Part shown: in pieces, positions 18,245 to 27,395 of the stretch | Numbering within the stretch: position 1 is the first letter of the stretch | How the letters are laid out: every line of letters begins with the position of its first letter | Origin: Streptomyces sp. NBC_00154 | Lineage (GTDB): Bacteria > Actinomycetota > Actinomycetes > Streptomycetales > Streptomycetaceae | Assembly (NCBI RefSeq): GCF_026342835.1 | Contig: NZ_JAPEMI010000001.1 | Location: 1,556,501 to 1,620,500, forward strand | Direction: 5' to 3' | Length of the DNA: 64,000 nt | Made by a program: the position numbers and the translations under genes | Notes under the pieces: model-generated | Seen by the model: only the letters and a program-made list of their open reading frames with translations | Database searches by the model: none | What the model was told of the DNA's origin: nothing

Positions 18245-19125
18245 CAACGCCGCCGACCCCGCAGGCGCCGTACCAGCAGCAGGCGCAGCAGTATCCCCCG
18301 GCCCCGCAGCAGAACTGGCAGGGGGCATCCGCCGGCCTCTACGCCTCGCCGATCCCGCAGCGGCGCGCCACCCTCGGTGACGCGCTCGCCTCCGAGTGGA
18401 CCAAGATCCGTTCTGTGCGCTCCACGATGTGGACGCTCGGCATCATGATCGTGCTGCTGCTCGGCATCGGACTGCTGTCGGCGGTGGCCGTCGAGGCGTC
18501 CGATGCCGAGCTCGGCAACACCCCCGTGCTCAGCCTCGGCTTCTTCGGGGTGCTCCTCGGTTCGATCTGCGTGATCACGCTCGGCGTGATGACCATCGCC
18601 TCCGAATACGGCACGGGCATGATCCGTACGACGCTGACGGCCTGCCCCAGCCGCGGCCGGGTGCTGACCGCGAAGGCGGTCGTCTTCTTCCTGCTCACCT
18701 TCGTCATCACGACCGTGACGACCGCGCTCGTCGCGGTGCTGCAGACGGCCATGCTGGGCGGCGTGGAGCCTACCGGCGGCGACTGGCTGCGCGCCACGGT
18801 CGGTGTCGGCCTCTACATCGCGACGCTGGGGCTGCTGTCGCTCGCGGTGGGCGCCCTCATCCGGCACTCCGCCGGCGCGATCACGATCATGATCGCCGTG
18901 GTGCTGCTGCCGCTCGTGCTGGCCATGTTCATGTTCTCGCAGTCGCTCGCCGACGTGCAGCAGGCGCTCTTCGAGTACTCGATCCCCAGCCAGCTCGGCG
19001 CGTTCTACGACGCCTCGGTCGCCTCGTCGGGGCCGTCCGGCTGGGAGCCGCTCTGGATCATCCTCGGCGTCACGGCCGTGGCCATGATCGGCGCCTATGT
19101 GTCGCTGGACAGGCGCGACGTCTGA
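18241..19125 (+). CDS. ABC-2 family permease (cassette 2)
   Basis: 294 residues. A Gln/Pro-rich N-terminus (~45 residues, QQQAQQYPPAPQQ) precedes the SEWTKIRSVRSTMWTL elbow and six TM helices. The EYGTGMIRTTLTACPSRG loop matches the equivalent loop of the cassette 1 permease. The low-complexity N-terminus mirrors the tail of its partner ATPase. No DNA-level frameshift. The gene is last in the unit; the next gene is convergent 21 bases away. Confidence 0.9.
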   Translation: MTTPPTPQAPYQQQAQQYPPAPQQNWQGASAGLYASPIPQRRATLGDALASEWTKIRSVRSTMWTLGIMIVLLLGIGLLSAVAVEASDAELGNTPVLSLGFFGVLLGSICVITLGVMTIASEYGTGMIRTTLTACPSRGRVLTAKAVVFFLLTFVITTVTTALVAVLQTAMLGGVEPTGGDWLRATVGVGLYIATLGLLSLAVGALIRHSAGAITIMIAVVLLPLVLAMFMFSQSLADVQQALFEYSIPSQLGAFYDASVASSGPSGWEPLWIILGVTAVAMIGAYVSLDRRDV

Positions 19126-19146
19126 CCGGTCACCGGCCGGCGCGGC

Positions 19147-19476
19147 TCAGTAGCGCGGCGCGTTCCTGGACCGCTGCACCCTTGTGGTGCGGCGGTCCTT
19201 CGCATTCCAGCAGGCCTTGTGCCAGTGCCTGCGGTCGTCGATCCCGCCGTACTCGGACCAGGCCACGAGATGCGGAACGCCGGACGGGATCTCCTGGTCG
19301 CAGCCGGGGCAGCGGTACCGCTTGCCCGCCGCGCTCGCGCCGCTCACCGGGCGGACCGACCACTGCTCGCCCTGCCACTCCTCTGCGCGCCCGCCCCCGC
19401 CGTACCGCTCGCCCGCCTCGCTTGCGCTGCCGGTAGGACTCTCGCCGCCTCGGGGGCGGTTGCGGCGCGGGGACAC
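19147..19476 (-). CDS. Small Cys/His protein of unknown function, zinc-ribbon-like
   Basis: 109 residues. The first ~50 are Gly/Arg/Ser-rich and probably disordered. The second half has YRCPGCDQEIPSGVPHLV, then WHKACWNA: a CxxC pair plus His and Cys in a spacing that could bind zinc. GTG at 19476 is supported by GAGGTG upstream; in-frame codons further upstream have no such signal. Similar proteins are usually annotated as hypothetical in Streptomyces. A nucleic-acid or protein-binding role is possible but not shown. Confidence 0.7.
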   Translation of the reverse strand: MSPRRNRPRGGESPTGSASEAGERYGGGGRAEEWQGEQWSVRPVSGASAAGKRYRCPGCDQEIPSGVPHLVAWSEYGGIDDRRHWHKACWNAKDRRTTRVQRSRNAPRY

Positions 19477-19685
19477 GTGACACCTCACTGGGCGGGCGGG
19501 CAGTTCCCGTCCAGCGTAGGGCCATTCGGACGGGGCAGGCGTCCAGGAGGTCCCGGAACGGGACCGGGACAGGACCGGGTTACCGGAAAATCGCAACAAC
19601 TTCGCCGTGGACCGTGCCTTTGGCACGTGTCAGACGTTGTTGCCTATAGGGGAGAGCCGCGTCGGCCACAAGGAGGCAATTGGCG

Positions 19686-20738
19686 ATGCGCGTGGGAACG
19701 TTTGTACTGGCAGCCCAGTTTCCGGGCCAGGGGCCGGGTGAAGCGCTGCATCGCGCGATCCGGTCCACCGAGGTCGCGGAGGAATCCGGACTCGATTCGG
19801 TCTGGCTGGCCGAGCATCATTTCGTGCCGTACGGGGTCTGCCCGTCCGCCGTCACCCTGGCCGCGCTGCTGCTCGGCCGCACCCGCAGAATCCGGGTCGG
19901 TACGGCGGTGAGCGTGCTGCCGTCGCAGCATCCGGTGGCGCTCGGCGAGCAGGCCGCGCTGCTCCATCTCACCAGCGGGGGCAGGTTCTCCCTCGGCGTG
20001 GGACGGGGCGGCCCCTGGGTGGATCTGGAGGTGTTCGGAGGGGGCCTGGAGGCGTACGAGAACGGCTTCCCCGAGTCGTTGGAGCTGCTGCTCGACTGGC
20101 TGAGCAAACCGCGTGTGGCGGGCCGTGGGGAGCGATTCGGCTTCCGGGAGGTCGCGGTGGTCCCCCGCGCCGACGAACTGCTCGACGAGCACCGCGAGGA
20201 GACCGCACAGGGGCCGGGCGGCCCCGAGGTGATCGTCGCGTGCACCTCGCCGAAGAGCGTGAAGCTCGCCGCGGAGAACGGCCTGCCGATGCTCCTCGGC
20301 ATGCACTGCGGGGACGAGGAGAAGGCCGAGATGGTCGCCCTGTGGCGCTCCACCGCCCTCGCCGCCGGCCGTTCCCCGGAGAGCGTCCGGGACGCGGGCC
20401 ATGTCTCCGCGGGCGTCGCCCAGATCACGGACCGGCGCGAGGAGGCCGTGGAGACGCTCGTGAAGGCGATGCCTGGCTGGCTGCGGCAGGGGCTCGACGC
20501 CCATGTCACGGTCGACGGCAGGCACCGGGTGATGCGCGATCCGGTCGCGTATACGGAGTTGCTGTGCAGTCTTCATCCGGTGGGCCCGCCCCGGCTCGCG
20601 GCCGACCGGCTCGCCGCCACCGCCGAGCGGACGGGCATCACCAGGTTCGCGCTCCTGGCGGAGGGTTCGGGAGATCTCGCGGCCACGGAGGAGAACGTAG
20701 CGCGGCTGGGCACCGAGGTACTGCCACTCCTGACATGA
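19686..20738 (+). CDS. LLM-class (luciferase-like) flavin-dependent oxidoreductase
   Basis: 350 residues, TIM-barrel bacterial luciferase family. Recognisable features: N-terminal MRVGTFVLAAQFPGQ, LDSVWLAEHHF (~30-40, with the His pair typical of group 1), and RIRVGTAVSVLPSQHPV before the Ser/Gly-rich GRFSLGVGRG flavin-binding segment. The ATG at 19686 is nine bases from a strong AAGGAGG; the in-frame TTG at 19680 is too close to it. The flavin cofactor (FMN or F420) cannot be decided from sequence. Substrate unknown. Confidence 0.9.
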   Translation: MRVGTFVLAAQFPGQGPGEALHRAIRSTEVAEESGLDSVWLAEHHFVPYGVCPSAVTLAALLLGRTRRIRVGTAVSVLPSQHPVALGEQAALLHLTSGGRFSLGVGRGGPWVDLEVFGGGLEAYENGFPESLELLLDWLSKPRVAGRGERFGFREVAVVPRADELLDEHREETAQGPGGPEVIVACTSPKSVKLAAENGLPMLLGMHCGDEEKAEMVALWRSTALAAGRSPESVRDAGHVSAGVAQITDRREEAVETLVKAMPGWLRQGLDAHVTVDGRHRVMRDPVAYTELLCSLHPVGPPRLAADRLAATAERTGITRFALLAEGSGDLAATEENVARLGTEVLPLLT

Positions 20739-20815
20739 ACACCCGTATGAGTACGGGGAGCTGCCGCCCCGGAGCCAGTTGCACCTCCCGCGGCCCGGAG
20801 CGACAGCAGAAGCGT

Positions 20816-21208
20816 TCAGCAGTCCCGTAGTTCGGGCGACTGGTTGAGCAACTGGCCTCTCACCGAGGTGAATCGGGCCAACCGCTCGTCGACCGAGGCG
20901 TCCAGCGGGAACACCGCGACGCGGTGGCAGTTCTGGAATGCCAGGCGCACCCCGAAGTGCCGCTGCAGCGCGCCGCGTATCGCATCACTCGCGAGCGCAC
21001 GCAACAGCTGACCACGTGCCTGCTCGTCCGGCGGCGGCGTCTGGTTGTCGGCGAACTCTCCGCCGTCGACCTTCAGCTGGGCCACCAGAGAGCTGATCAT
21101 CTCCCATGCGTAGGGCAGGGAGGTCCGGACGCAGTCGACGAAGTCGGCTTCGTCGACCTCGCCTCGCTCGGCCTGTTCCAACAGCGCCGGTGAGACGTCG
21201 AGCGACAT
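20816..21208 (-). CDS. SCO5389-like conserved actinobacterial protein
   Basis: 130 residues, MSLDVSPALLEQAERGEVDE..., ending SPELRDC. The ATG has AGAGGAG seven bases upstream. I recognise it as the conserved Streptomyces protein named after SCO5389; no function is established. It is acidic, has no signal peptide or membrane segment and no catalytic motif I can name. The gene is divergent from nucS (270 bases between them), a neighbour relation I recall as conserved. Confidence 0.75.
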   Translation of the reverse strand: MSLDVSPALLEQAERGEVDEADFVDCVRTSLPYAWEMISSLVAQLKVDGGEFADNQTPPPDEQARGQLLRALASDAIRGALQRHFGVRLAFQNCHRVAVFPLDASVDERLARFTSVRGQLLNQSPELRDC

Positions 21209-21479
21209 GGGTTCTCCTCTCGCGACCCCGGCGGACGGCCGGGGCCTTACGGGCAGGGAAGGAGGACGGCGACGCAGCGTACACACACGGCGACCTCCTG
21301 CTTCCACGGTAAGGGCGCAGTCCGGGCCGCACCAGGAGATTGGGAACACAACCGGCCAATAACGAAGGTGCGCAAAGAGGGGCAAGCCCGCGGGCGGGAA
21401 GGGCTGTGGCAGGCGGTGGTGGTGGGTTGCCGGAGGGAGAATCGCGTGGAGCACCCGTCGTCGAGTAGCGTTGCCGACC

Positions 21480-22151
21480 ATGCGTCTCGTCATCGCCCGC
21501 TGCTCCGTGGACTACGCGGGCCGGCTCACGGCCCACCTGCCCTCCGCTCCCCGCCTCATCCTGGTCAAGGCGGACGGGAGCGTCTCGATCCACGCCGACG
21601 ACAGGGCGTACAAACCCCTCAACTGGATGTCACCGCCCTGCACACTGAAGGAGGGCGCCGACGACACCGAAGGCGTCTGGAGCGTGGTGAACAAAGCGGG
21701 CGAGAAATTGATCATCACGATGGAGGAGATCCTCCACGACTCGTCGCACGAGCTGGGCGTCGATCCCGGGCTCATCAAGGACGGCGTGGAAGCGCACCTG
21801 CAGGAGCTGCTCGCCGACCGGATCGAGATCCTCGGCGAGGGCTACACCCTGATCCGCCGCGAGTACCCCACCGCCATCGGCCCGGTCGACATCCTGTGCC
21901 GGGACGCCGACGGGAGGACCGTCGCCGTCGAGCTCAAGCGCCGTGGTGACATCGACGGTGTGGAGCAGCTGACCCGCTACCTGGAGCTGCTCAACCGCGA
22001 TCCCCATCTCGCCCCGGTGAAGGGCATCTTCGCGGCGCAGGAGATCAAACCGCAGGCCCGGGTGCTCGCGACGGACCGCGGAATCGGCTGTGTGGTCCTC
22101 GACTACGACGCCATGCGCGGCATCGAGGACGACAAGCTGCGGCTTTTCTGA
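21480..22151 (+). CDS. nucS: Endonuclease NucS
   Basis: 223 residues, normal for NucS/EndoMS. The N-terminal DNA-binding domain is followed by a RecB-like nuclease core with Asp137 (GPVDILC), Glu151-Leu-Lys153 (VAVELKRRG) and the QLTRY motif (~163-167). The C-terminus ends DDKLRLF, resembling the sliding-clamp-binding tail. NucS cuts both strands at mismatches and provides the non-canonical mismatch repair of actinobacteria, which lack MutS/MutL. It has its own upstream region; a strong hairpin follows. Confidence 0.95.
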   Translation: MRLVIARCSVDYAGRLTAHLPSAPRLILVKADGSVSIHADDRAYKPLNWMSPPCTLKEGADDTEGVWSVVNKAGEKLIITMEEILHDSSHELGVDPGLIKDGVEAHLQELLADRIEILGEGYTLIRREYPTAIGPVDILCRDADGRTVAVELKRRGDIDGVEQLTRYLELLNRDPHLAPVKGIFAAQEIKPQARVLATDRGIGCVVLDYDAMRGIEDDKLRLF

Positions 22152-22167
22152 CGCCGTCCCCCGCATA

Positions 22168-22209
22168 CGCAAGGCCCCGGACCGCACATCGGCGGTCCGG
22201 GGCCTTGCG
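22168..22209. terminator. Strong bidirectional hairpin terminator
   Basis: Perfect 17-bp stem: CGCAAGGCCCCGGACCG and CGGTCCGGGGCCTTGCG, with an 8-base loop, between the convergent nucS and the gene ending at 22241. Confidence 0.88.
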
Positions 22210-22240
22210 CGTACGGGTGCCTGTTCGTACGGGTCCCGTC

Positions 22241-24724
22241 TCAGGCCACCGTCGGCTCCGCCGTGGTGCCGGACTCGCTCGTCGTCGCCGACGGACCGCT
22301 CGCCGAGACGGACGTGTCCGGCGTGGTCGGTTCCGGTTGTGTCTCGGTCGGGCTGGGGCTGTCCGTCGGGGTCGGGGTCGGGGACTGCGTGGGTGTCCCG
22401 CTCGGAGGCTTGGTGGGGGACTTGGTCGGCGACTTGGTGGGCGTGCCCGGTGTGCTGGGCCTCCCGGTCGACGGTCTGCCCGATGACGACGGGCTGTCGC
22501 TCGGCCCGGTCGATCCCGTGGACGGCGCACCGCTGCCGCTCGGGGTGCTCCGGCTGCCGGACGGCCCCGGCGACGAGGGACTTCCGCTGGACGAGGCCTT
22601 GCCCGGTGTCGAGGCGTCCGTCGGCTCGTCGGCCGGGAGCCCGCTGTCGCCGTCGCCCTCGTCGGCCGGCTGCTCGGTCGTGACGCCGCCGCCGTCCCGG
22701 GCGTCGCTGCTGGACGTCATGCCGAGCGTCACCACCGTGCCGAGCACAGCGACCAGCGCGGCACCCGCGCCCGCCGCGACGAGATTGCGCCGGGCGCCGC
22801 CCAGCAGCGCAGCCTTGCGGCCGCCGGACCCACCAGTGCCTGCCGCCGGGGCGACCCGGGATATCAGCGCGGTTTCGTCCTCGGACGTACGCGGCGCGGT
22901 CTTCGGCCCGCCCACCGGTATGGCGACGGGCAGCCGCGGCGACTCCTCGTACCGCGCGGCCGGCACCTCCTCGCCCGACGGGCGGCCGCCGGACACCTGT
23001 CCGCCGGAGCGGTCGGCGACCAGGGCGAGCGCGCGGCGTCCGGCCACCGCCCCGGACTTGTCGGCGAGCGCGCCGCGCATACCGATCGAGGCCTCCAGTT
23101 CGGCCCTGGCCCGGTCGAGATTGCCGGTGCAGAGCGCGAGGACGCCCAACTCGTGGTGGAAGTAGGCCTCTTCGGCGACCTCACCGGCGATCCTGGCAGC
23201 CTCCTGGCCGAGCCGCAGAGCCTTCTCCCAGCCGCCCCAGTGCAGCCCGGCGGCGAAGGCGGGGGCCGCGCTGCGGGCCAGCAGCACGGCTGCGCTGGTC
23301 TGTCCGGCCCCGTCGCCGGGGACCAGCTGGGTCATGGCCGCGATGATCGCGTCGGCCTCGGCGACCGCGCGGGCAGGGGTGACCGAGGGATGCCCGGACC
23401 ACCAGGCGTAGTGCTGGGCCGCCGTACGGGCCCGGTCGGCCGCGTCCTCGCCGTATCCGGCGGCCTCCAGCTGGGCGAGGACACCGGCGGCCAGCCGGTA
23501 TCGGGAACCGGCCGGGGAGAGCAGTCCGCAGCCGGCCAGCTCGCCGAGCGCGGCATCGGCGTGGGTGTCCCCCACAAGGGCCGGCAGATGCGCCTGGTGG
23601 GGCACCTCGCCGCCGAGTGCGACCGCGAAGTGCAGGGTGTCGCGCGCGGGCTCGCTGAGCCGGGAGGCGAGCAGCGCGGCGGGCGCGGCGCCCTCGCCGA
23701 GGCTGGGCAGCGGTATGTCGTGGCCGTCGGCGTCGGCGTCCTGGCCGAAGGCGTCGAAGGAATCGTCGACGGGCCGGCCGTCGAAGTAGCCGTGCTCGTC
23801 GTACGCGGTGGGGTCGGTGCGCAGCATGTCGCGCTGGCGCAGCAGGGCGCCCGCCTGGACGAAGCGCAGCGGCAGCCCCTCGGACTCGAACCAGAGGTCG
23901 CCCGCCCAGTTCGCCTCGTCCTCGGTGAGCGACCGCTCGACGACCTGTTCCAGCAGGTCGACCGAGGCGCTGCGGCCCAGCCCGGCGAGGAAGACCTCTT
24001 CGAGGTGCGAGTCGGCGGTGGGTGCGGCGACGTCGGGTGTCGCGGCGAGCAGGAACGCGCACTCCGGCGTCGCGTCGAGCAGCTCCTCCAGCCCGGCCCC
24101 GCCGAACTCCAGGTCGTCGAGGACGACGACGGCCCCGATGCCCCGGACCTTTTCGAGGAGGGCGGCGCGGTCGGGGCGCAGCAGCGGTGCGTCGAGGACC
24201 GCCTCGTAGAGCCCGTACAACAGGTCAGTGGCGGTGCGCTTGTGGCCGGAGAGCCGTACGACTCCGTCCGGTGCGAGGTCCACACAGTCGGCTGCGACGG
24301 CGTTCAGCAGCGCGGTGCGTCCGGATCCGGCCGGCCCGGTGAGCCGCACCGAGCGGCCGCGCGCCAGCAGGCGCACCAGCCGCTCACGCTCCTCCGCACG
24401 CTCCAGGAGCGGCAGTTGGGGGGAGGGAGGTCCCGGCGGTACGGGTGGTGCGGCGGCGCGCTCGCGGTCGATGCGCTCGGCGGGAGTGCGGCGGACCGGA
24501 GTGGCGGGCTGCTCCCCCGGCGGGCACAGCTCGACCTCGCTGCCGTCGACCGGGTTGACGGTGAGGAGGAAGTCGCCGGGAAAGAGCTGCACGACGCGAG
24601 CCTGCTGCACCAACTGCTGACCGAATTCGGTGAGCGGGTCGCGGGACCGCCGTCGGCCGGTGTCCTCGCCGTAGCCGTCATTGTCATGGCCGAAAACTTC
24701 CGGCCCCCGGTGTGTCGAGTCCAT
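22241..24724 (-). CDS. Large membrane-anchored NTPase-like protein with Ser/Thr/Pro-rich tail
   Basis: 827 residues. Order: N-terminal linker (1-105) with FPGDFLLTVNPVDGSEV; an AAA/STAND-like P-loop domain starting at ~108; a helical, TPR-like region (~400-570) including AYFHHELGVLALCTGNLDRA; a linker; one TM helix (~645-668, LVAAGAGAALVAVLGTVVTL); then a ~155-residue Ser/Thr/Pro tail predicted outside the cell. The Walker A is GPAGSGRT: Arg replaces the catalytic Lys, so ATP hydrolysis is doubtful. Walker B is AVVVLDDLEF. ATG 24724 gives MDSTHRGPEVFG. It resembles Streptomyces 'ATP-binding proteins' of unknown role. Confidence 0.8.
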   Translation of the reverse strand: MDSTHRGPEVFGHDNDGYGEDTGRRRSRDPLTEFGQQLVQQARVVQLFPGDFLLTVNPVDGSEVELCPPGEQPATPVRRTPAERIDRERAAAPPVPPGPPSPQLPLLERAEERERLVRLLARGRSVRLTGPAGSGRTALLNAVAADCVDLAPDGVVRLSGHKRTATDLLYGLYEAVLDAPLLRPDRAALLEKVRGIGAVVVLDDLEFGGAGLEELLDATPECAFLLAATPDVAAPTADSHLEEVFLAGLGRSASVDLLEQVVERSLTEDEANWAGDLWFESEGLPLRFVQAGALLRQRDMLRTDPTAYDEHGYFDGRPVDDSFDAFGQDADADGHDIPLPSLGEGAAPAALLASRLSEPARDTLHFAVALGGEVPHQAHLPALVGDTHADAALGELAGCGLLSPAGSRYRLAAGVLAQLEAAGYGEDAADRARTAAQHYAWWSGHPSVTPARAVAEADAIIAAMTQLVPGDGAGQTSAAVLLARSAAPAFAAGLHWGGWEKALRLGQEAARIAGEVAEEAYFHHELGVLALCTGNLDRARAELEASIGMRGALADKSGAVAGRRALALVADRSGGQVSGGRPSGEEVPAARYEESPRLPVAIPVGGPKTAPRTSEDETALISRVAPAAGTGGSGGRKAALLGGARRNLVAAGAGAALVAVLGTVVTLGMTSSSDARDGGGVTTEQPADEGDGDSGLPADEPTDASTPGKASSSGSPSSPGPSGSRSTPSGSGAPSTGSTGPSDSPSSSGRPSTGRPSTPGTPTKSPTKSPTKPPSGTPTQSPTPTPTDSPSPTETQPEPTTPDTSVSASGPSATTSESGTTAEPTVA

Positions 24725-24955
24725 CGCCAAACCCCCCAGACGCGTCGCGCACGGTTGCCCCTCCCGGCCTCGCACGCCCTGCTGTCGCTTCTGGTCCGGT
24801 GTCCGCCGCATGGGTTCCGTCAATCGGCGGACGGCCGAACCCTAAACCTTCGCACAGTATCTACAAACCATCGGGGTGCCGCGCCGTCCAGGACGTCACG
24901 GTCTCGTGAGGATTGTGCGGGTTTTGGCGAGAGGACGAGCGCCCCTACGCCCGTG

Positions 24956-25279
24956 CTAAACCCGCGGCAGGGAGTCCGCGGCGATTCCGCCTTCGATCGC
25001 CAGAATGCGGTGCAGTCTCGTCGCCACCAGCAGGCGCTGCATCTGTGGCGGCACACCTCGGAGCACCAGCCGCCGTCCGGCCCGCCCGGCCCGGCGGTGC
25101 GCGCCCATGATGACACCGAGACCGGTGGCGTCCCAGGAGTCCAGCTCGGTCAGGTCGAGAATCAGGTCGCCGACCCCGTCGTCAAGGGCCGAATGCAGGA
25201 CCGTACGGGCGTCCGCCGCGCTTCGGACGTCGAGGCGGCCCCCGACGACCAGCTCGGCATGGTCGCCCCTGATGTGCAT
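24956..25279 (-). CDS. STAS-domain anti-sigma factor antagonist-like protein
   Basis: 107 residues forming one STAS domain: HAELVVGGRLDVRSAADART, then the DLTELDSWDATGLGVIMGAHR region that carries the phosphorylatable Ser/Thr site in this family. Here the motif reads D-S-W-D-A-T-G-L-G, with Thr in place of the more usual Ser. Such proteins bind anti-sigma kinases and release sigma factors (SpoIIAA type). ATG 25279 follows GGGGAG. No kinase gene is adjacent. A perfect palindrome lies upstream at 25394-25409. Confidence 0.85.
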   Translation of the reverse strand: MHIRGDHAELVVGGRLDVRSAADARTVLHSALDDGVGDLILDLTELDSWDATGLGVIMGAHRRAGRAGRRLVLRGVPPQMQRLLVATRLHRILAIEGGIAADSLPRV

Positions 25280-25393
25280 ATTCGCTCCCCGGAAATGCTC
25301 CATGGCACGGTCGTCTGTCTGTTTCCGTCTCTGCCACAACTGACTGCGGCAACGACAGGGAAGTTTCCGTCTGTAAGCGAACCGATACCGAAT

Positions 25394-25409
25394 TCACTCC
25401 GTGGAGTGA
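25394..25409. promoter_or_regulatory. Palindrome upstream of the STAS gene
   Basis: TCACTCC-GT-GGAGTGA, a perfect 7+7 palindrome about 115 bases upstream of the STAS start. It may be an operator; no binding protein can be assigned. Confidence 0.3.
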
Positions 25410-25505
25410 CAACGGCCCGCTCAAGGACCACCGCAGCCGGGGAGTGACCCCCGTCTCCCCCGGGCGTGATCGACGGCAGATCAGTCGCCCAGGGGCCGAG
25501 AACGA

Positions 25506-26354
25506 TCAGTAGGTGTAGAAGCCCTGCCCGCTCTTGCGGCCGATGTCACCTGCATCGACCATCCGGCGCATCAGCTCGGGTGCGGCAAACTTCTCGTCCT
25601 GCGACTCGGTGTAGATGTTGGACGTGGCGTGCAGCAGGATGTCGACGCCGGTGAGGTCCGCCGTCGCGAGCGGGCCCATGGCGTGGCCGAAGCCCAGCTT
25701 GCAGGCGATGTCGATGTCCTCGGCCGTGGCGACGCCCGACTCGTACAGCTTGGCGGCCTCGACGACCAGCGCCGAGATCAGCCGGGTGGTGACGAACCCG
25801 GCGACGTCACGGTTGACGACGATGCAGGTCTTGCCGACGGACTCGGCGAACTCCCGTGCGGTGGCGAGCGTTTCGTCGCTCGTCTTGTAGCCGCGCACCA
25901 GCTCGCAGAGCTGCATCATCGGGACCGGCGAGAAGAAGTGCACACCGACGACGCGCTCCGGACGCTCCGTGACGGCCGCGATCTTGGTGATCGGGATGGC
26001 GGAGGTGTTCGAGGCGAGGACGGCGTCGTCGCGCACGATCTTGTCGAGGGCTCGGAAGATCTCGTGCTTGACCTCGAGCTTCTCGAAGACGGCCTCGACG
26101 ACGACATCCGCGTCGGCGACCGCGTCGAGGTCGGTGGTCGTGGTGATGCGGGCCAGCGCGGCGTCGGCGTCGGCCGCCTCCAGCTTGCCCTTGGAGACGA
26201 ACTTGTCGTACGAGGCCTTGATGCTGTCGCGCCCACGGGCCAGGGCCTCGTCGGTGACATCACGCAGCACGACGTCCCAGCCCGCCTGGGCGGAGACCTG
26301 CGCGATACCGGACCCCATGAGTCCGGCCCCGATGACGGCAAGCTTCCTGGCCAC
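25506..26354 (-). CDS. 3-hydroxybutyryl-CoA dehydrogenase
   Basis: 282 residues, standard short 3-hydroxyacyl-CoA dehydrogenase. The N-terminal Rossmann fold has VIGAGLMGSGIA (~7-18); the catalytic His is in VGVHFFSPVPMMQLCE, followed by the conserved NRDVAGF segment; the C-terminal domain contains GFGHAMGPLATADLTGVD. It reduces acetoacetyl-CoA to 3-hydroxybutyryl-CoA or the reverse. GTG start at 26354, with AAGGGG upstream. It is 300 bases from, and divergent to, the cobalamin adenosyltransferase, consistent with a role in the ethylmalonyl-CoA route. Confidence 0.93.
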   Translation of the reverse strand: MARKLAVIGAGLMGSGIAQVSAQAGWDVVLRDVTDEALARGRDSIKASYDKFVSKGKLEAADADAALARITTTTDLDAVADADVVVEAVFEKLEVKHEIFRALDKIVRDDAVLASNTSAIPITKIAAVTERPERVVGVHFFSPVPMMQLCELVRGYKTSDETLATAREFAESVGKTCIVVNRDVAGFVTTRLISALVVEAAKLYESGVATAEDIDIACKLGFGHAMGPLATADLTGVDILLHATSNIYTESQDEKFAAPELMRRMVDAGDIGRKSGQGFYTY

Positions 26355-26656
26355 GTTCGCACCCCTTTGTGTCAGTCCTCGACGGCCGACGTCCACGACG
26401 GCTCCCCGGACATATTCGTAACGCTTGTTCACATGCTCTCCGGCGGAGATTAGTACCCGTGAGGCGCGCTGGGGCGGCGAAGAGATACGCGTCACGTCTC
26501 ACATGACGGACATCACACCGGTTCACGTCATTCGGTGGCGCGCCGCGCGCAGTTGAGCACCCTGCCGCCGAGGAAGCCGTGAAGTCCTCGTGGTGTGCGC
26601 GTCCGCCCGCGTTCCGGACCGCCGGAGCGGGAACGGGCCCGGATAGGCTCGGCCGC
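26355..26656. other. Divergent intergenic region, no gene seen
   Basis: 302 bases between hbd-type dehydrogenase (minus) and cobalamin adenosyltransferase (plus). It should hold both promoters. It is less GC-rich around 26410-26470. I see no strong hairpin, repeat or riboswitch-like B12-box element. Confidence 0.6.
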
Positions 26657-27229
26657 ATGGTCAATCTGACACGCATCTATACCCGTACCGGCGACCAGGG
26701 CACCACCGCCCTCGGGGACATGAGCCGCACTGCCAAGACCGATCTGCGGATCTCGGCGTACGCGGACACCAATGAGGCCAACGCCGTCATCGGTACGGCG
26801 ATCGCGCTCGGCCAATTGCCGGAGGAGGTCGTGAAGGTCCTCGTCCGCGTGCAGAACGACCTGTTCGACGTGGGCGCGGATCTGTCGACGCCGGTCGCCG
26901 AGAAGCCGAAGTATCCGCCGCTGCGGGTCGAGCAGAACTACGTCGACAGGCTGGAGGCGGACTGCGACCACTTCCTGGAGCACCTGGAGAAGCTGCGGAG
27001 CTTCATCCTGCCGGGCGGTACGCCGGGGGCGGCGCTGCTCCACCAGGCGTGCACGGTGGTCCGGCGTGCCGAGCGGTCCACCTGGGCGGCGCTGGAGGTG
27101 CACGGTGACGTGATGAACGCACTGACGGCGACCTACCTCAACCGCCTCTCCGACCTTCTGTTCATCCTGGCGAGGACGGCGAACAAGGAAGTCGGCGACG
27201 TGCTGTGGGTGCCGGGCGGCAAGCGGTAG
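26657..27229 (+). CDS. PduO-type ATP:cob(I)alamin adenosyltransferase
   Basis: 190 residues, family-typical. N-terminal TRIYTRTGDQGTTALGD binds ATP; the RRAERS motif (~140) belongs to the active site; NRLSDLLFILARTANKE is the conserved C-terminal helix. It makes adenosylcobalamin, the cofactor of methylmalonyl-CoA and ethylmalonyl/isobutyryl-CoA mutases, linking it to meaB and the epimerase upstream. ATG 26657; no strong Shine-Dalgarno visible. Confidence 0.94.
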   Translation: MVNLTRIYTRTGDQGTTALGDMSRTAKTDLRISAYADTNEANAVIGTAIALGQLPEEVVKVLVRVQNDLFDVGADLSTPVAEKPKYPPLRVEQNYVDRLEADCDHFLEHLEKLRSFILPGGTPGAALLHQACTVVRRAERSTWAALEVHGDVMNALTATYLNRLSDLLFILARTANKEVGDVLWVPGGKR

Positions 27230-27395
27230 GAAGGGGGTCCGTCCGGCTCGGCAGATGTGCTCAGCCGCCGGGCGGGCCCATTCCGCTCGATTGAAGGGCA
27301 CGTCAGCCGGTTGCCGGGACACTCGGGCTGCGCGACCGGCCCCAAGCGGCGCTTCCGACACAGGACTTGGGCATGTGAGGTTTAGTTCCGATCTT

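Noticed and set aside
20742..20757. CCCGTA-TGAG-TACGGG hairpin after the luciferase-like gene
   Set aside because: Only a 6-bp stem with no T-tract; not convincing as a terminator.
26355..26656. Possible cobalamin riboswitch before the adenosyltransferase
   Set aside because: No B12-box-like sequence or extended helices seen in the upstream region.
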